This document shows, piece by piece, positions 9,571 to 22,600 of a stretch of DNA of 64,000 nucleotides. Each line of letters begins with the position of its first letter. Within the stretch, counting starts at the first letter, position 1. This DNA is from Megalonaias nervosa (Eukaryota > Mollusca > Bivalvia > Unionida > Unionidae): contig JAECUM010001887.1 of assembly GCA_016617855.1 (NCBI GenBank), forward strand, positions 1 to 64,000, given 5' to 3'. Both the position numbers and the translations under genes were made by a program. The notes under the pieces are model-generated. The model was not told where the DNA came from and did no database searches. It saw nothing but the letters and a program-made list of their open reading frames with translations.

Positions 9571-10090
9571 ATAATCTCTACTGGTCTATGAACATCAAAA
9601 CTAAAAATTGGTATTACACAAAAAAACACTAATTTAGGGTAACAGTACAAAGATATGCTGAAAGTAAACTTGCATCTCTTAATTTCACCAGAAAGAAACA
9701 AACAAAAGGTTATAAAAAGCATTTTTATTCTGAAGGAAAAAGAGTGTATAATTGCATAAACACAAAACTACACTCTATATACTATATATTAAATTGCACA
9801 GGCTGGTACAAAGTCTTCTAGAACACATATAAAATTTGAGTATTACAAATATTCTCAAAACTGAAAAACACAAAAAGTCTGTTTGATTCCTTTGCCCAAT
9901 TGAAAGATATGTTGCTTGGACTTGTTACTCATATGTAATGAACACAACTGCTAAACAAGATCTACACTGTCAGCTTACAATCACAAGTAGAACAACACAG
10001 AACCTGATCTACTAGCTCATAATGTAATACTGCTGAACAGGATCTACATGCCAATTTACAGTCCTTAATAAAACAAACATAGACCATGAT
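9571..10090. other. AT-rich intergenic DNA with a short ~90-bp near-duplicate
   Basis: 'gatctacactgtcagcttac' (9959) and 'gatctacatgccaatttaca' (10040) begin two similar ~80-90-bp blocks. No gene seen. Confidence 0.35.
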
Positions 10091-10240
10091 CTACAGTGGG
10101 GCCCCGGCTTACGAATACCCTGGGTTATGAACGATCCGGGTTATGAACGCCAGGCCAGCCCAAAAAATGACTCGGGTTATGAACGGTGGCTCGGGTTATG
10201 AACCGAGCTGCCATTCACTTGCGCGCAAAATTTCGAACAC
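10091..10240. repeat. Possible end of a pogo/Tigger-like DNA transposon with 'cgggttatgaac' iterations
   Basis: Begins 'tacagtggggccccggctta' and contains four copies of 'gggttatgaac'. A start of TA+CAGTGG is typical of Tc1/pogo-type inverted repeats. I did not find the opposite end nearby, so this may be a fragment. Confidence 0.35.
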
Positions 10241-11690
10241 GCAAGCTCACATATGGCTGCCTCTACTCAAATAGAGTGAAAAAAAGGTGAGAAAAGGAGT
10301 CTGTGGTGTTCTTGTGTTTATTTTTGTGTCATGTCTGTGTTGTTTTTGTGCATTTTGAGTGTGTTTGTGTGTTTTATTGCTATGTATGTGTTGTGTATGT
10401 GTTGTGTGAGTGCTCCTTTTTTCACCTTTTTTTAATGTAGCAGCGATTCTTGGCAATTTTTTCCAACATCATTTGTTTACAGGAAATATTTCCTGGATAT
10501 AAATCAAAAGAATGTATACATGTACAGAAATAATGACATGTTAACACAATACTAATGATACAGTACTGATTAAAAGTTTTAAAAATGTAAGGATTAAAAA
10601 CTGCAGACATTAAACACAAGCAGTCCTATGAGATACAAGATACTGGATGAAGATATCCAATTTCTTTAAAAGGCATATATAAAAAAAGATAAAAGATACA
10701 TTATATAAAAATTTTATAATATAGCATCAAAATGTGTTCTATGAAGTGCATATATTTTACAAACCTAAGATTTTCTCATGATATCTCATAAAGCTTTTTA
10801 ACAAGATCACAGAAAAAAGATTGTTTCTGGTAGAAGCCAATATACTCTACCAGAATCTGTTCTACTGTCAATAGCCACTAGCCACTCTGGTCAAGGTTCA
10901 CCCATCAAAAAAGGTGTCCATCATTTCATTCATTGATTTAAAATTTTTAACCTGATTGTTGTCAAGGGGTCTCTAACACATGAATTATTGGCATTTCAAT
11001 GCAAATGGAAGCTCCAATCTAAACAAGCGAACAGACTGCTTGCTGTCCATTTCAGATTGCTAGAATAGTCTATGACAGTAAAAACTGTCATCTGCATCAA
11101 ATATTTGCCATTTCTAGTTTTAATATTTCTAAAACAAACTGAATAAATACAAAGGAGGAACTCTTGTACGCTTGTGTTCAAAGAGATGTAAATCCAAAAT
11201 TTATGGAATTAATGGGATTTTTCAAGGATGGTGAACTACATCACATCTGTTGCTTGAAAACAGACTGGCCCAAGCAAATATGGTAACCATGATGCTCAAG
11301 AAACTCCTTTTTCATTTGAAGCATCAACAAGTTGACAGTGTTTGGAACCCCCTGGCAACAATCAGGTTAGAACATAAATCAGTGAATGAAATGACTCAGT
11401 TTTGTGCATTTCTTATATCCTTGATGCCTTGTGTTTTTAAAATCAGTAGACGGGGTACAAATAAATGGGATGGTGTGAAAATACTTTTGGCAGCCAACTG
11501 TACATTTCATTTTCGAAATTTGATGAAGAAATGATGTTTCTGTAAGATCTGGATCTTAACATGTTGTCAAATGCAAGTTCTGAATGGCTTTCAGTTTGGA
11601 AAGGAATCTGAAAAGATGGTGCAATTTGTTTTGAGCCTCTGATGCAGCCAGCAATTCATCAGATATCAAAAGTGAAGAAAATAGACATTA
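10241..11690. other. Intergenic DNA without recognised genes
   Basis: Contains a GT-rich stretch at 10310-10410 and AT-rich DNA. Short open frames do not resemble proteins. Confidence 0.4.
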
Positions 11691-11691
11691 G

Positions 11692-11967
11692 CTGCTGCCA
11701 CCTGCCTTGCCTTGCCTGACATCTACTGCCATCTGCCTTGCCTTGCCTGACACCTATTACCATCTGCCTTGCCTTGCCTGACACCTACTGCCATCTGATT
11801 GCCTTGCCTGACACCAACTGCCATCTGCCTTGCCTTGCCTGACACCTACTGCCATCTGCCTTGCCTTTCCTGGCACCAACTGCCACCTGCCTTGCTTTGC
11901 CTGATTCCTAATGCCATCTGCCTTGCCTTTCCTGACACCAACTGCCACCTGCCTTGCCTTGCCTGAA
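11692..11967. repeat. 31-bp minisatellite, about nine copies
   Basis: Repeating unit close to 'ctgccatctgccttgccttg' + 'cctgacaccta'. Copies differ at a few positions and one is shortened (near 11800). Confidence 0.9.
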
Positions 11968-13338
11968 CCTTCATATGGCCATTACGTCATAAAGGAACAC
12001 CTCTTGTTAACTTGCATATTTCACCTATACATACAGTACACCTGCCCACAAATGACAAAATATTGTGTTCCCTGTAGTATCCTTTATAAATACATTTCAC
12101 TGTACACTCAAACCTGCCTTAAAGGTCAGCTGAATCAAGCAATCACTTCCAAACAGCTTTTCAAAGTCCCATAGCCCAAATATGAAAGAATAACTGAATG
12201 TATCATATGCACTGGTGAGGGACTGGGAAAATATATTAGAATTTGTGGACAGCAATGAGGCTTTACTTACAAGAACCTAAAATAGAGATGGTTTTGTCCA
12301 AATGTAGTCATCTGAAATTGCTATGTCTTCAATTTTCACCAAAAAAATCAGTACAAAACAGCTCTAGAGATCTTAAAACCTTTCAGACTGATTTTGAGCT
12401 TAAGATTTTGTCAGTCAATGTCAAACAACTTTACTTCCGTAACTTTTGATTGGAAGTTAACGCTGTCTCAAAAATTCTGAGTAATATGATCCAAAGTCTG
12501 GTTCAGCACTTAACCAAACACATGTAACAGAATCATTGCAAATCATAACATTTCAGCATCCTCAGATCTTTGCAAATTCATTAAATTCATCATAGTCGAG
12601 ACTTAATTCACATAATTATTTTGCTGCTTTTAAATTAGTAATTTATTTTTGAAATTTAACTGTCTAGATGTCCTAAAAACTGTATGCTGATAGATATTTT
12701 CTAACATACTGTATTATGGCCGTACCAGTAACAAATAGAGAGCATCATTTCTACTCTTACATGGCTTGACACTACCCATAAAACATGGACAAAGATTTTC
12801 TGGCACAAAATAACTGCTATATTTCTTGCTTCTGATTTAGATCTAATGCCTGGAACTTATGGTGCAAGCTGATCACTTTTATACATATCTTTTGTGAAAT
12901 AATTAATATATTTACATGGAAGGCAGTTCAATATTAAATAAAAAAATGAATGATATATTTATAAAAAATATACCAAAATCTAAGATAACATTACTATATA
13001 CCATCAATCACAAGCTGACTATATGAGAAGTCAATATGGACTTCAAGTGTGTACAATTTAAAATTATCAGCTATTCAATATAAAACAAAGTTCTCAAAAT
13101 GTTGTCGATCTAATTGTAAATTCTATATGTTGACAGTTCCTGCAATGAACTTAACTTTCTTACCATTATAAATTAAGGTTTTTAACCACAGATTCCAATG
13201 CAATTATTTTTTCTTTGTCCAAATAAGAAATTAACTAAATTTTCCTTCTATCAATGGGGTATCCCTCCCTTGAAGAATATAGTATATACAATTGGTTTAT
13301 GTCCTCCTTTTTTGTCCTGTGAAACTGTATTACATGTT
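11968..13338. other. 3' flank / 3' UTR of the C1orf198-like gene
   Basis: Noncoding, AT-rich DNA directly downstream of the minus-strand stop codon. Minus-strand AATAAA signals occur (for example near 12650), but I cannot pick the one that is used. Confidence 0.4.
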
Positions 13339-13386
13339 TCACCAATTGTCCAGAAAGTCCAAGCCTGTTTTTGTTAGTGTGGAACT
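13339..13386 (-). CDS. C1orf198-like: C1orf198-like exon 6 (terminal, 16 codons with stop)
   Basis: Acceptor attttcag, then 'SSTLTKTGLDFLDNW' and TGA at 13341-13339. The motif equals the conserved C-terminus of the family, which fixes the gene end. Confidence 0.95.
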   Translation of the reverse strand, partial: SSTLTKTGLDFLDNW

Positions 13387-16300
13387 CTGAAAATAAAAGG
13401 ATATAGATACTGTCATTACATACATGCCTTTATAACCATGTGGTCGTGCTCTTGCTTTGCACTTCATTTGTGTGAGATTCAATACCTATTCCAGCTTATC
13501 TAAGGTTGGAGGTTTCTTCACATTTTCGATTTTCTTTTCCCTTCCTACAGATCACCTTATGCCAATATCTTAGCCACCAAAAATTAACTGAATAAGTTCT
13601 ATATTCAACTTGAAAATGGTTATTAACTTCAAATTTTAACCCAAGGACATTTACTAATCTTTTTCACAATATTATCAAATTTTAAGCAATCACATTCCAT
13701 GTTCTGATCAATGATTATTTAACCTCTGTTTATGCATTTGTTTTATACCATAAACTATTCAAGAATTAAAGTGGTGGAGTAAGACTGAATGGCACCTAAT
13801 TTAATTAAATATGAGTGGTGACTAATTGAGATTGTTCTTGGTATTTTTTGTTGACCAGTGCAATTCAAACTGTACAGCTGGTGGGTTCATTGAATATAGT
13901 GCCTTCAAACTTGACATGAAACATTAAGAAACTTAGACAAATTGTCACGCAACATATCAGCCTGCTTCAGTAGCCTTGGGTTCATGGTCACAGTTATATA
14001 AGATTTGTGTCAATTTTTGGGTTCAAGTTTTTCCATTTGCTGGTTTTTTCTCAACTCCTTGATAGAGTTGGTTCATACTAGGGATGAATTATTATGATGC
14101 AAAAGCACATGAACTTGCCCTTTGACCTTGTGATCAAGGTCACTGTAATAAAAACTTTGCATTAAGGTTTAGGTTGAAGTATTTTAATTTGCTCATAATT
14201 CCTAAACCACTTTGATAGATTTTTTTCATACCTGGAATTAATCATTATGAAACTAAGATAATTCATTCTGTGACATGCTTGCTAACCACACTGACCTTGG
14301 TGCTGATGACACATTTTACAGCAATGTTTTGATCTTTTGTTCAGCATGCAGGTCACTGCCTTAGTTCTTGGAAAGCTATACTATTGTTACACTTGATAAC
14401 CTGAATGTGCTTCCATGAAAAAATGTTTAGCTTTTTTCCTTATCCTTCTGTTCACAAAATTATCATTTATTCATAAAACAAGCACCAGAAATATGACAAT
14501 GCCCTCTTTAAACTGCAGGTTCCTACTAGATGTACTTTCATGTAAATGCAAAATCAGTTCCATTGTAAATGTATGCTGATAAACTATTTAAGGTTTTATC
14601 TCCCTTTTCTTTCTGGTTTCTGTGGACTGCATGGGATTATGTGCCACTAAAAATCTGTTTACATCAGTCAAGACCATTTAAGCATAACTGTTTACAACAT
14701 AATTTCCTACTTTTGTGTTAATAATTCAAAGTTTTGGTTATCATGGCAGCAAACTCATAACATAATGAAAAAAAAATCACAATTTTTCTGCTGTACTGCA
14801 CAGACTCACTTGCAAGTTGAGTCCAATTGCAAACAACAAAAATGCTGATCTGCTGTTGTATAATGTACCAGCAGATCAGGGTCTATGTTGTTTGTTCTAC
14901 TGATTAGTCCTAACAAACTGCATAGACCTAGAAGATCTGTCAGTGCATTAGGTAGTGATAAATCTGTTTTTTGTGCATTTTGCAGTTGGTCTCAACATAT
15001 AAATAATATCAGTATTTTCTTATATTCATAGGTCCCTATTGTATGTTACCTTTGGAATATCTACAACTGTCTCACTTGGTTTGTCATCCACTAGAAGAAT
15101 TGCCGATTCAAATCCAGATTCCAAACCATCAGACCTCCAAATGTTCAGTTTATGTTTGTCTGTGTCTGTGCCTCTATCCATAGATATCTCCTCTGGTTCC
15201 TGTAAATGTAATATTGGTCTATGTAAAGGTCACCGGCCATACTCCAACATTTTTCTTTTTACATCATATTTGCAGTACATGATTAAAAGTAATTATACTT
15301 GCACAAAAAGAATAAAAAAAATGATCAAGTGTAAAGAAGAAATAATAATTTAACTACCGTATTTGCCAACCTATAAGACGATATTTTTTTTAACCAGAAA
15401 ATCATAGCTTCATCTTATACTCCGAACTGACTTATATATGGATTATGTCATCCGAATTGCTTAATCGTATTTTCATGTGGAAAATAATTCTCCAAAAGTA
15501 CGAAAAATAATGTGTAAAAAATATTTCATTTTGGGAAAGAGATCGTGTATGAAAAAGTATAGGATCCCACATTATTTTAAATAATTACATGATTGTTAGT
15601 ATTAAAAAACATACATCAGATGTAATTGCACTAAAGCAGCATGCACCAGTCATGAAATTTGTTTGTAATATATGTTGTTTAAATTTAATTACATATATGT
15701 GCATTAGAATTTACAAGTTAGAAGATGAATAACCATGACAAAGACATTTCATCACAATTTTCTTCTTGCACCTAATGATCATATAAATGCCCCAATGAGA
15801 GAGAGACATACAAACAGACAAAAAGATATGTCTTCATGATTGTAAATCTGTATTGTATTGTTCACTTACCTGATGACTGATACTCATGTACGAGTGCAGT
15901 ACCATATTCCATTATCAATTAATACCACTAGTTAAACAATTCCTTCTAGGTTTTTTTTGTCACTTCCATTATAAAAGAATCACATGACTTTGTAGTGGTA
16001 TTTACATGCTGATTATATGCTACAGCTGTATTCAGTCGTTCCAAGTTAACACCTGTTTGAGGTCAAGATTTGGCAGACCAGATGAGATTAGCAAGGCTAC
16101 CAATAGGGAAATGAGGCTACCCATGGGTATTATTAATACCGTACCATATAATGAAAGGAATGCCAGGTGTTTACTGATGTGAATTTCTCAGCCAGTGACA
16201 TCTTTTGAACTTGCCCATGGAACTGACAGCAATTTATAGCATCAGCAAAGATCAAAAATCAATTGCCACCTAAGTACTGGAAGTGTACACGCACTTTAAA

Positions 16301-16583
16301 AAAAAATCTTGTTTGTTGGGAATGGAGAGGTTGTTATACATGCACTTGCAAAGAACAGCATACACAGCATGCGAAATGGTCATTCTTGGGACTTAACCTA
16401 CATGGTGTCTATATGGATATAACTATTGTGAATATTTAAACCCTGAAGGAGTATGGTATGTATTTTCATAATTTAAATTTACTTTTTCATTTATTAATGT
16501 TTCCTCTCTTTGACAAAAGCTTCAGCTAAATGGGGGCAATAAGGTAAAAAGAAAACAAAAAACCCCACAAAGAACTGAATTCA

Positions 16584-16654
<71 letters not shown>

Positions 16655-19600
16655 GATCATGAAAAATGCGATGGAATACATATATGCATCCCTCTTTCTG
16701 TATCTCTCTTCCCCATAAAACTGTGGGAAAAGCATTTTAGCATCAATGATGCAATTTCCTTACTGCTGGTAATCTGAAATAGCATAAAGTGATACTTTTA
16801 ATATTTATGAAACCGGAAGTTATTATAGTTTAATTCCACACAGCATCGTGAGTTTTTTTTAATCCTATCTGTAACTCACCAAATTTTCAGGTGAGCATCA
16901 TTATATGTAGCTAAAAGTACGTAATACACTTAAAATACTTTGTGTGAAACAAATTAGGTACTTTTAGTTACATTTAATGATCCTGGCCAGAAAGATTACT
17001 GAGTTACAGATAGGATAAAATTTGCGATGCTGTGTTGAACGAAGTGAAAATGACAATCCGAGGGGTTACTAGAAACACTGAACTACACTGAAATACTTGC
17101 CGAAATACACGTGTTTACATGTTCTCGGTGTATATACCGGTGTACACACAGGACTTATGATTTGTTTTTGTTTGAATAATAATATAAAGCAAAATAAAAT
17201 ATGATGTGATTTTGATGTGAATTATTTACTTTTTTCCTATTTATAGCTAAATGCATGTAATGGCATCACTCGGTTGTACTTGATTCAATAGATAAGATAA
17301 CTGAGAATCGTAGTAATAAATACACAGAATGAGAGTGAAAAGGATCACAAGTATTCGCTGAAATTATATTATATATTTACTTTAGTTTTTGATTAAGATG
17401 AATGAAACCTACTTACACCGTCCATTCTGGAGATTACCTCTGTTCTGGAACGATCAATCTTTATCAATCCACCTCCATTCCAGAACAAACGATCAGCCAT
17501 TTATTATACCTGTCCAATAAAGTATGACTGATTGACAAGTGCTATAACTAGGAAAAAAGTAAATAATTCATATCAAAAGCACTCCAATCATATTTTATTT
17601 TGCTCTTTATTACTATTCAAACAAAAACAAATCATAGTTCCTGTGTTTATACTGATATATACACAGAGAACATGTAAATACATGATTGTGTATTTTTGGT
17701 ATTTTAGTATATTTGGGTCTTTATAGTAACCGCAATCTGAGGTATTGATCTGGCCTCATCTTATACTCAGCATCGACTTATATATGGATGAAGGATGGAA
17801 AATTTGACAAATTTGCTGATTCGACTTATTTTCCTCATCAACTTACAGGCCGGCAAATACAGTACTCGAAACAGAAGTATACAACACTGTTACTTCCCCT
17901 TAGGTATGATTTCCCACTTATAGAGGATGCCAACCAGAAATGACATATATTTATCCCCACAAGATGAAGTACATGCTTCTTGTTGCTGAAAAATAAAACA
18001 CTATAAACCATGGATAGGGAACATTTAGATGAAACTATTGAAAACTAATTTACTGTTCAGCCTTATATCGATATGCATGCATGACACACTAGATTGTGTC
18101 ACTTTCAAAATTGTTCCATTGTTTCAATTTATCTTCAAAATTCCCGTTAATACAGGTAAAAAGAAATCAATCCTGGCTTCCCTATGTCAGCCAACTTTAT
18201 AAAAATAAATCGGCACACTTAAAAGAATCCAAAGGAACCAATGTTGACTTTCTTATGTCAGCCAACTTCATAAGAAAAAATTGGCACACTTAAAATACAC
18301 CAAAGTCAGTTTCCAGGGTTGGCTTGCTTTGTAATAAAATAACCTTTGTATTTGATATCCTGTCAGTAAGTTTAAGCAAGGAGTTATTGCTCACTGCCAG
18401 TTGTGTTTATTCACCACCCGGCTTCTATTTGTTTGCCATATGTAATCATAATTGATGTTTGCAGGGTAAATAGTATACACAGCAATAACTTGCTTTAATA
18501 ATACTTTTGTAAACCAATGCTAGGAAAAAGATTATCATTTGCACTCACAGTGAATGTATTTTAAAAGAATGATTTTTATTTGTGAGATAAAATAGTATAG
18601 TTAACCTGGATACAATACAATCTTGGTCAGTTTGCAACTTATAACTTATCTGACATAGTGATAGACATTACACTATGGATGCATATGCAAGCAGGTATCA
18701 GCTACATATACGGAGTTTGTGGATATATTTTTTTCTTTAATAAATTTCACATGATGGAAAAAGAAGGAATAAATGATAACAATGCAATATTAGTTTCATT
18801 CATTTTATTTTCAAATAAGTGTTTGTTTATCAATTTTATTGTACCGTACAGGGTGGGGGGCACAAATTCAACTCAAAATTATTTCCTTTCTTATTTGTAG
18901 GGAATAATGGAGCAAACAGAATTGATGATATTGACTAGTAATGACAAGCTTTCAGTTTACGTGCACACACACTAAGACATCAACTTGAAAAATAAAAAGA
19001 AACAATAAAATTAACTGGTATGAGATTCATACTGCAGCAACTAAACAATGACAAAATGCTCAACATTATTCTCTCTCTCTCTCTCTCTCATGTGTAATCG
19101 AGTGTGTATTATATGCAGCAGAGTTACAACCTGAAGCCTAAAATTAAATATATTTGTTATAATATCTCATGTATGCTACCCTTAGAAAAATGTACACGTA
19201 TTCTGTAGAATATTATCTATTAAGTATTATTGTTTTATAAATCAATATTGATAATTTGACTGGTAGACTTAAACTGAGAATGTTGTTGTGCAGATGCATA
19301 TATTTTTTTTGCATAAAATATAAATGTATATAAACATTTTAATTAGAATGAGCAAGATATGTCAGTTAGTGTTTTTTCTCATATATATGTACATTACGAA
19401 GTATGATTATTTTCTTTTAAAGAATATCAAGCTAGTTTAGTTTGTTTAAATTTAGTTTTTTCCTAAAACCTATTCTATTTTACAACCTATAAAAATTGTC
19501 ATATATATATATATATATATCTTACTTAGTATCTACTTGTTGTTTGAAGAAAAAGAACTTGTTCAAACTGTTGTTAAGTTGGGCTGAATTGTCTTTCAAG

Positions 19601-22600
19601 TTGGGCCGAATTGTTTTTCACATCAGATTGAATTGCCTTAATTTCACCCCAATTTGGGCTGAATTGTCTTGAGCTGAATTGTCTTTGGGCCAAACTGACT
19701 ATAATCTGGCATAAATGGTACAGCTTTCCCATCCCTCACACTATTCAAACCCACAGCTTCAACTCACTTTTTTTTCTGGCAAACAGGGTCTTTCAGAAAA
19801 TGAAAGAACCCTCTTGTCCCATCATCACTCTTTTGGTTACATCCATATGCAACACAGTGCACCATATTTGCTGTACAAAAGCACAATTGTAAGATATATC
19901 ACACAGACATTTACATGGGGAAATTAAACACTTGAATGGCTAGGTTGAATAAAAGGGATAACTTTATGTCATAATTTTTTCATTTAAATAAGTGGATTTT
20001 TAAGCCTAATTAACATTTTTATGATGTGCATACATAAATGCATTTTGTTTATGACTATAATAATATCACACATTTGTAAAATACAGGTGGCCATTGACCT
20101 TTAAGAATCATCTTTAACTGAGTAATTGCTTTGTTCAGACTCCTTAAATCATCATTACTAGTGTGAATTATCTAGCCATATGGTCATTTAAACACTTTTG
20201 TCCCAATTTTATTCTGACAAACCTTCGTCACGGTGACCAAACACTTTTAAAGGTTACATCCCTGGCCTACAGAATATATTGCATGGAAACAAATCATGAA
20301 CATCTTTCCATCATGATTCCAAACATTTTGTTGGAAATTCTATTGCTTGTATGCCTATGTGAACAACCTTTACTCTGGTGTCAATGCATACAATAAATAG
20401 ACCTATAAAACCCTAAGTAACAGGCATACATTCACCCCCCTTGGGTAAACCCATCAATACCTAAATCTACGAAGTAAATTGTTTTAAATGACCTTGAACC
20501 TAGTCAGACAGTCTAAGATGGATCAGGTGACAAAAACTGCATCACTAACCTTAAGGAGTCTCTGTTTACTGGGTGATACAGTTGAAGTGGAACTCCCTTC
20601 TGGTGCCTCATTAATAAATGTTGACCAATCATCATTCAGCATTGGATTATCAAATGCATGCTCCTCCCCATTCTTCTCTCTTACCAATGAAATTACTCCA
20701 TCATCTGATAACTCATTTTTGGAGAACGATGAGGAATTGGACATTTTAGATGTTACAGATTTACTCAGAGATTTTGAGGTCTTTGAATGGAATTTTGTCT
20801 GTGGTGGAGGTTTAATATCTGAATCATTTGAGGTTGTGAAATTCAATTTAGCTGAAGAAGACTGGGAATATGTTCCCTCTGAAGAGATAGCTGTGGTCAG
20901 GTTCTCTTCACTCCCAGTGAAAGCATAATTTACTGCTTCGGGACTTGGGTCTTCAGCAATGTGGACTGGATGAGTGGCACTCTGTTGTGTACTGAGTCTA
21001 GAAAAAAAAATACATCATGAAATTGTATCATTAACATATAGGATGTTGCAGAAATCAGCAATATATCAAATACATATACACACATACACACATGCATGAG
21101 ATACATAAGATCATATAATGTTTACACATTAAGCAAAGCAACAGTATGCCATGCAATTTTTGGCTTTTCACTGAATAATTCAAATAACAATTAACTTCTT
21201 TTTCATGAAGGCTATGAAAAATGTCATAGAGTGCAATGAAAAAGAAAATAACTCTAACAAAATTCAGGCTGATAGCCTTAAACATCAGTTCTTGATTTAA
21301 GTTAACAAGAATCTTTTGAAGGGACTGAAGCCCTAATGGGCAGAAAGAATTTCCAGGAATTCAAGATAAGACCTTTTCTTCCTTTCAACTGCTGAGTGTT
21401 CAAACCAGCTCTGATATTCTTCAGCAATAACAAGATTTTCAAAGTAGCTGTTGTGGTACACATATTTGGTGTCAACTTGGCACCATTTTCATTTCAGGCA
21501 AAGTGAACAATATAAGTGATCTCTCGGAGGAAGCCAATGTTATAATGATCACCCATTCTGGAGAATTAGTGACACCACGGTTTGTAAGACAGTCATCATG
21601 GCAGTCACACTGATGTAAGACTGGCACAATTTTCATATAGAACCAACTAGATATCATAAGAAGTATATAACTGAAAATCCCATGCTGATATAGTCATCCA
21701 TTTGGATTTGGTAGAGATAACAATATTTTAAAGATATGACTTTCTGTTCAGGAGTAGCAATAGCAAGATTTCCAAGATGGCTGCTGTGGCCACCATTCTG
21801 GACATCAAATCTACACCATTTTCATTTAAGGCCAACTGGACAGCACAAGAATTCTTCTTGTAAAAACCCCACATCAATATGAATTTCTGTTCAAGTAGAG
21901 TTCTGATAAAATTTTTAATATACTGGATGTCAGATTGGCATCAATTTTCTGAATGACCAGCTAGACATCATAGGAAGTCTGATACGACAATCCATTATGA
22001 AGGAGTAGCAATAACAAGATTTTCAAGATGGCCACTATGGTGGCCATATAGGATATCAGATCAGCATAATTTTTATTTAGGACCAGCTAGACAGCATAAT
22101 AAATCTTTTAGTGAAAACCCCAGGCTGATATGACCATCCATTCAGGAAGAGTAGCAAAAACAAGATTTTCAACATTGCTGCAGTGGTAGCCATACTGAAG
22201 TCAGATTGGCAAAATTTCCATTTAGGGCGAACCAGACGTCACATGAGATCTTTTAGTGAAAATCTCAGGTTGGTATGATCTCTATTCTGGAGTAGCAATA
22301 ACCAGATTTTCAAGATGGCCACTGTTACAGTTGTAGTGTATGTCTGAGCAGCACCATTTTCATTTAAAACCAACTGGACAATGCGATGAATGTGTGTGTA
22401 AAGTTTAAAGGCAATCCTACAAGCAGTTTAGGAGTAGCAGCAAATAACAGACCTGCACTAACAGACAGATGACAGAAAACAGACAGATGATGGACAACAG
22501 AACACCCTGTAAGCTCTTCTTGTCTATGGGATGAATGTGTGTAAAATTTCACAGCAATCCTCCAAGTGGGAGGAGTAGAGATAATAAACTTGTGCTAATG

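Larger units (their letters stand above)
15355..17868. mobile_element. Foldback/Tc1-like noncoding DNA transposon (~2.5 kb) in intron 4
   Basis: Left end 'taccgtatttgccaacctat', right end 'aggccggcaaatacagta': inverted repeats flanked by TA, the target duplication of Tc1/mariner-type elements. Subterminal 'gacttatatatgga' also occurs on both sides in opposite orientation. A second, ~170-bp inverted pair lies inside (about 17080-17265 versus 17530-17700). No transposase ORF, so it would be non-autonomous. Confidence 0.65.

Noticed and set aside
20488..20928. 146-codon plus-strand frame
   Set aside because: It lies antisense over exon 4 of the C1orf198-like gene, whose splice sites and phases are consistent; the plus frame has no family resemblance.
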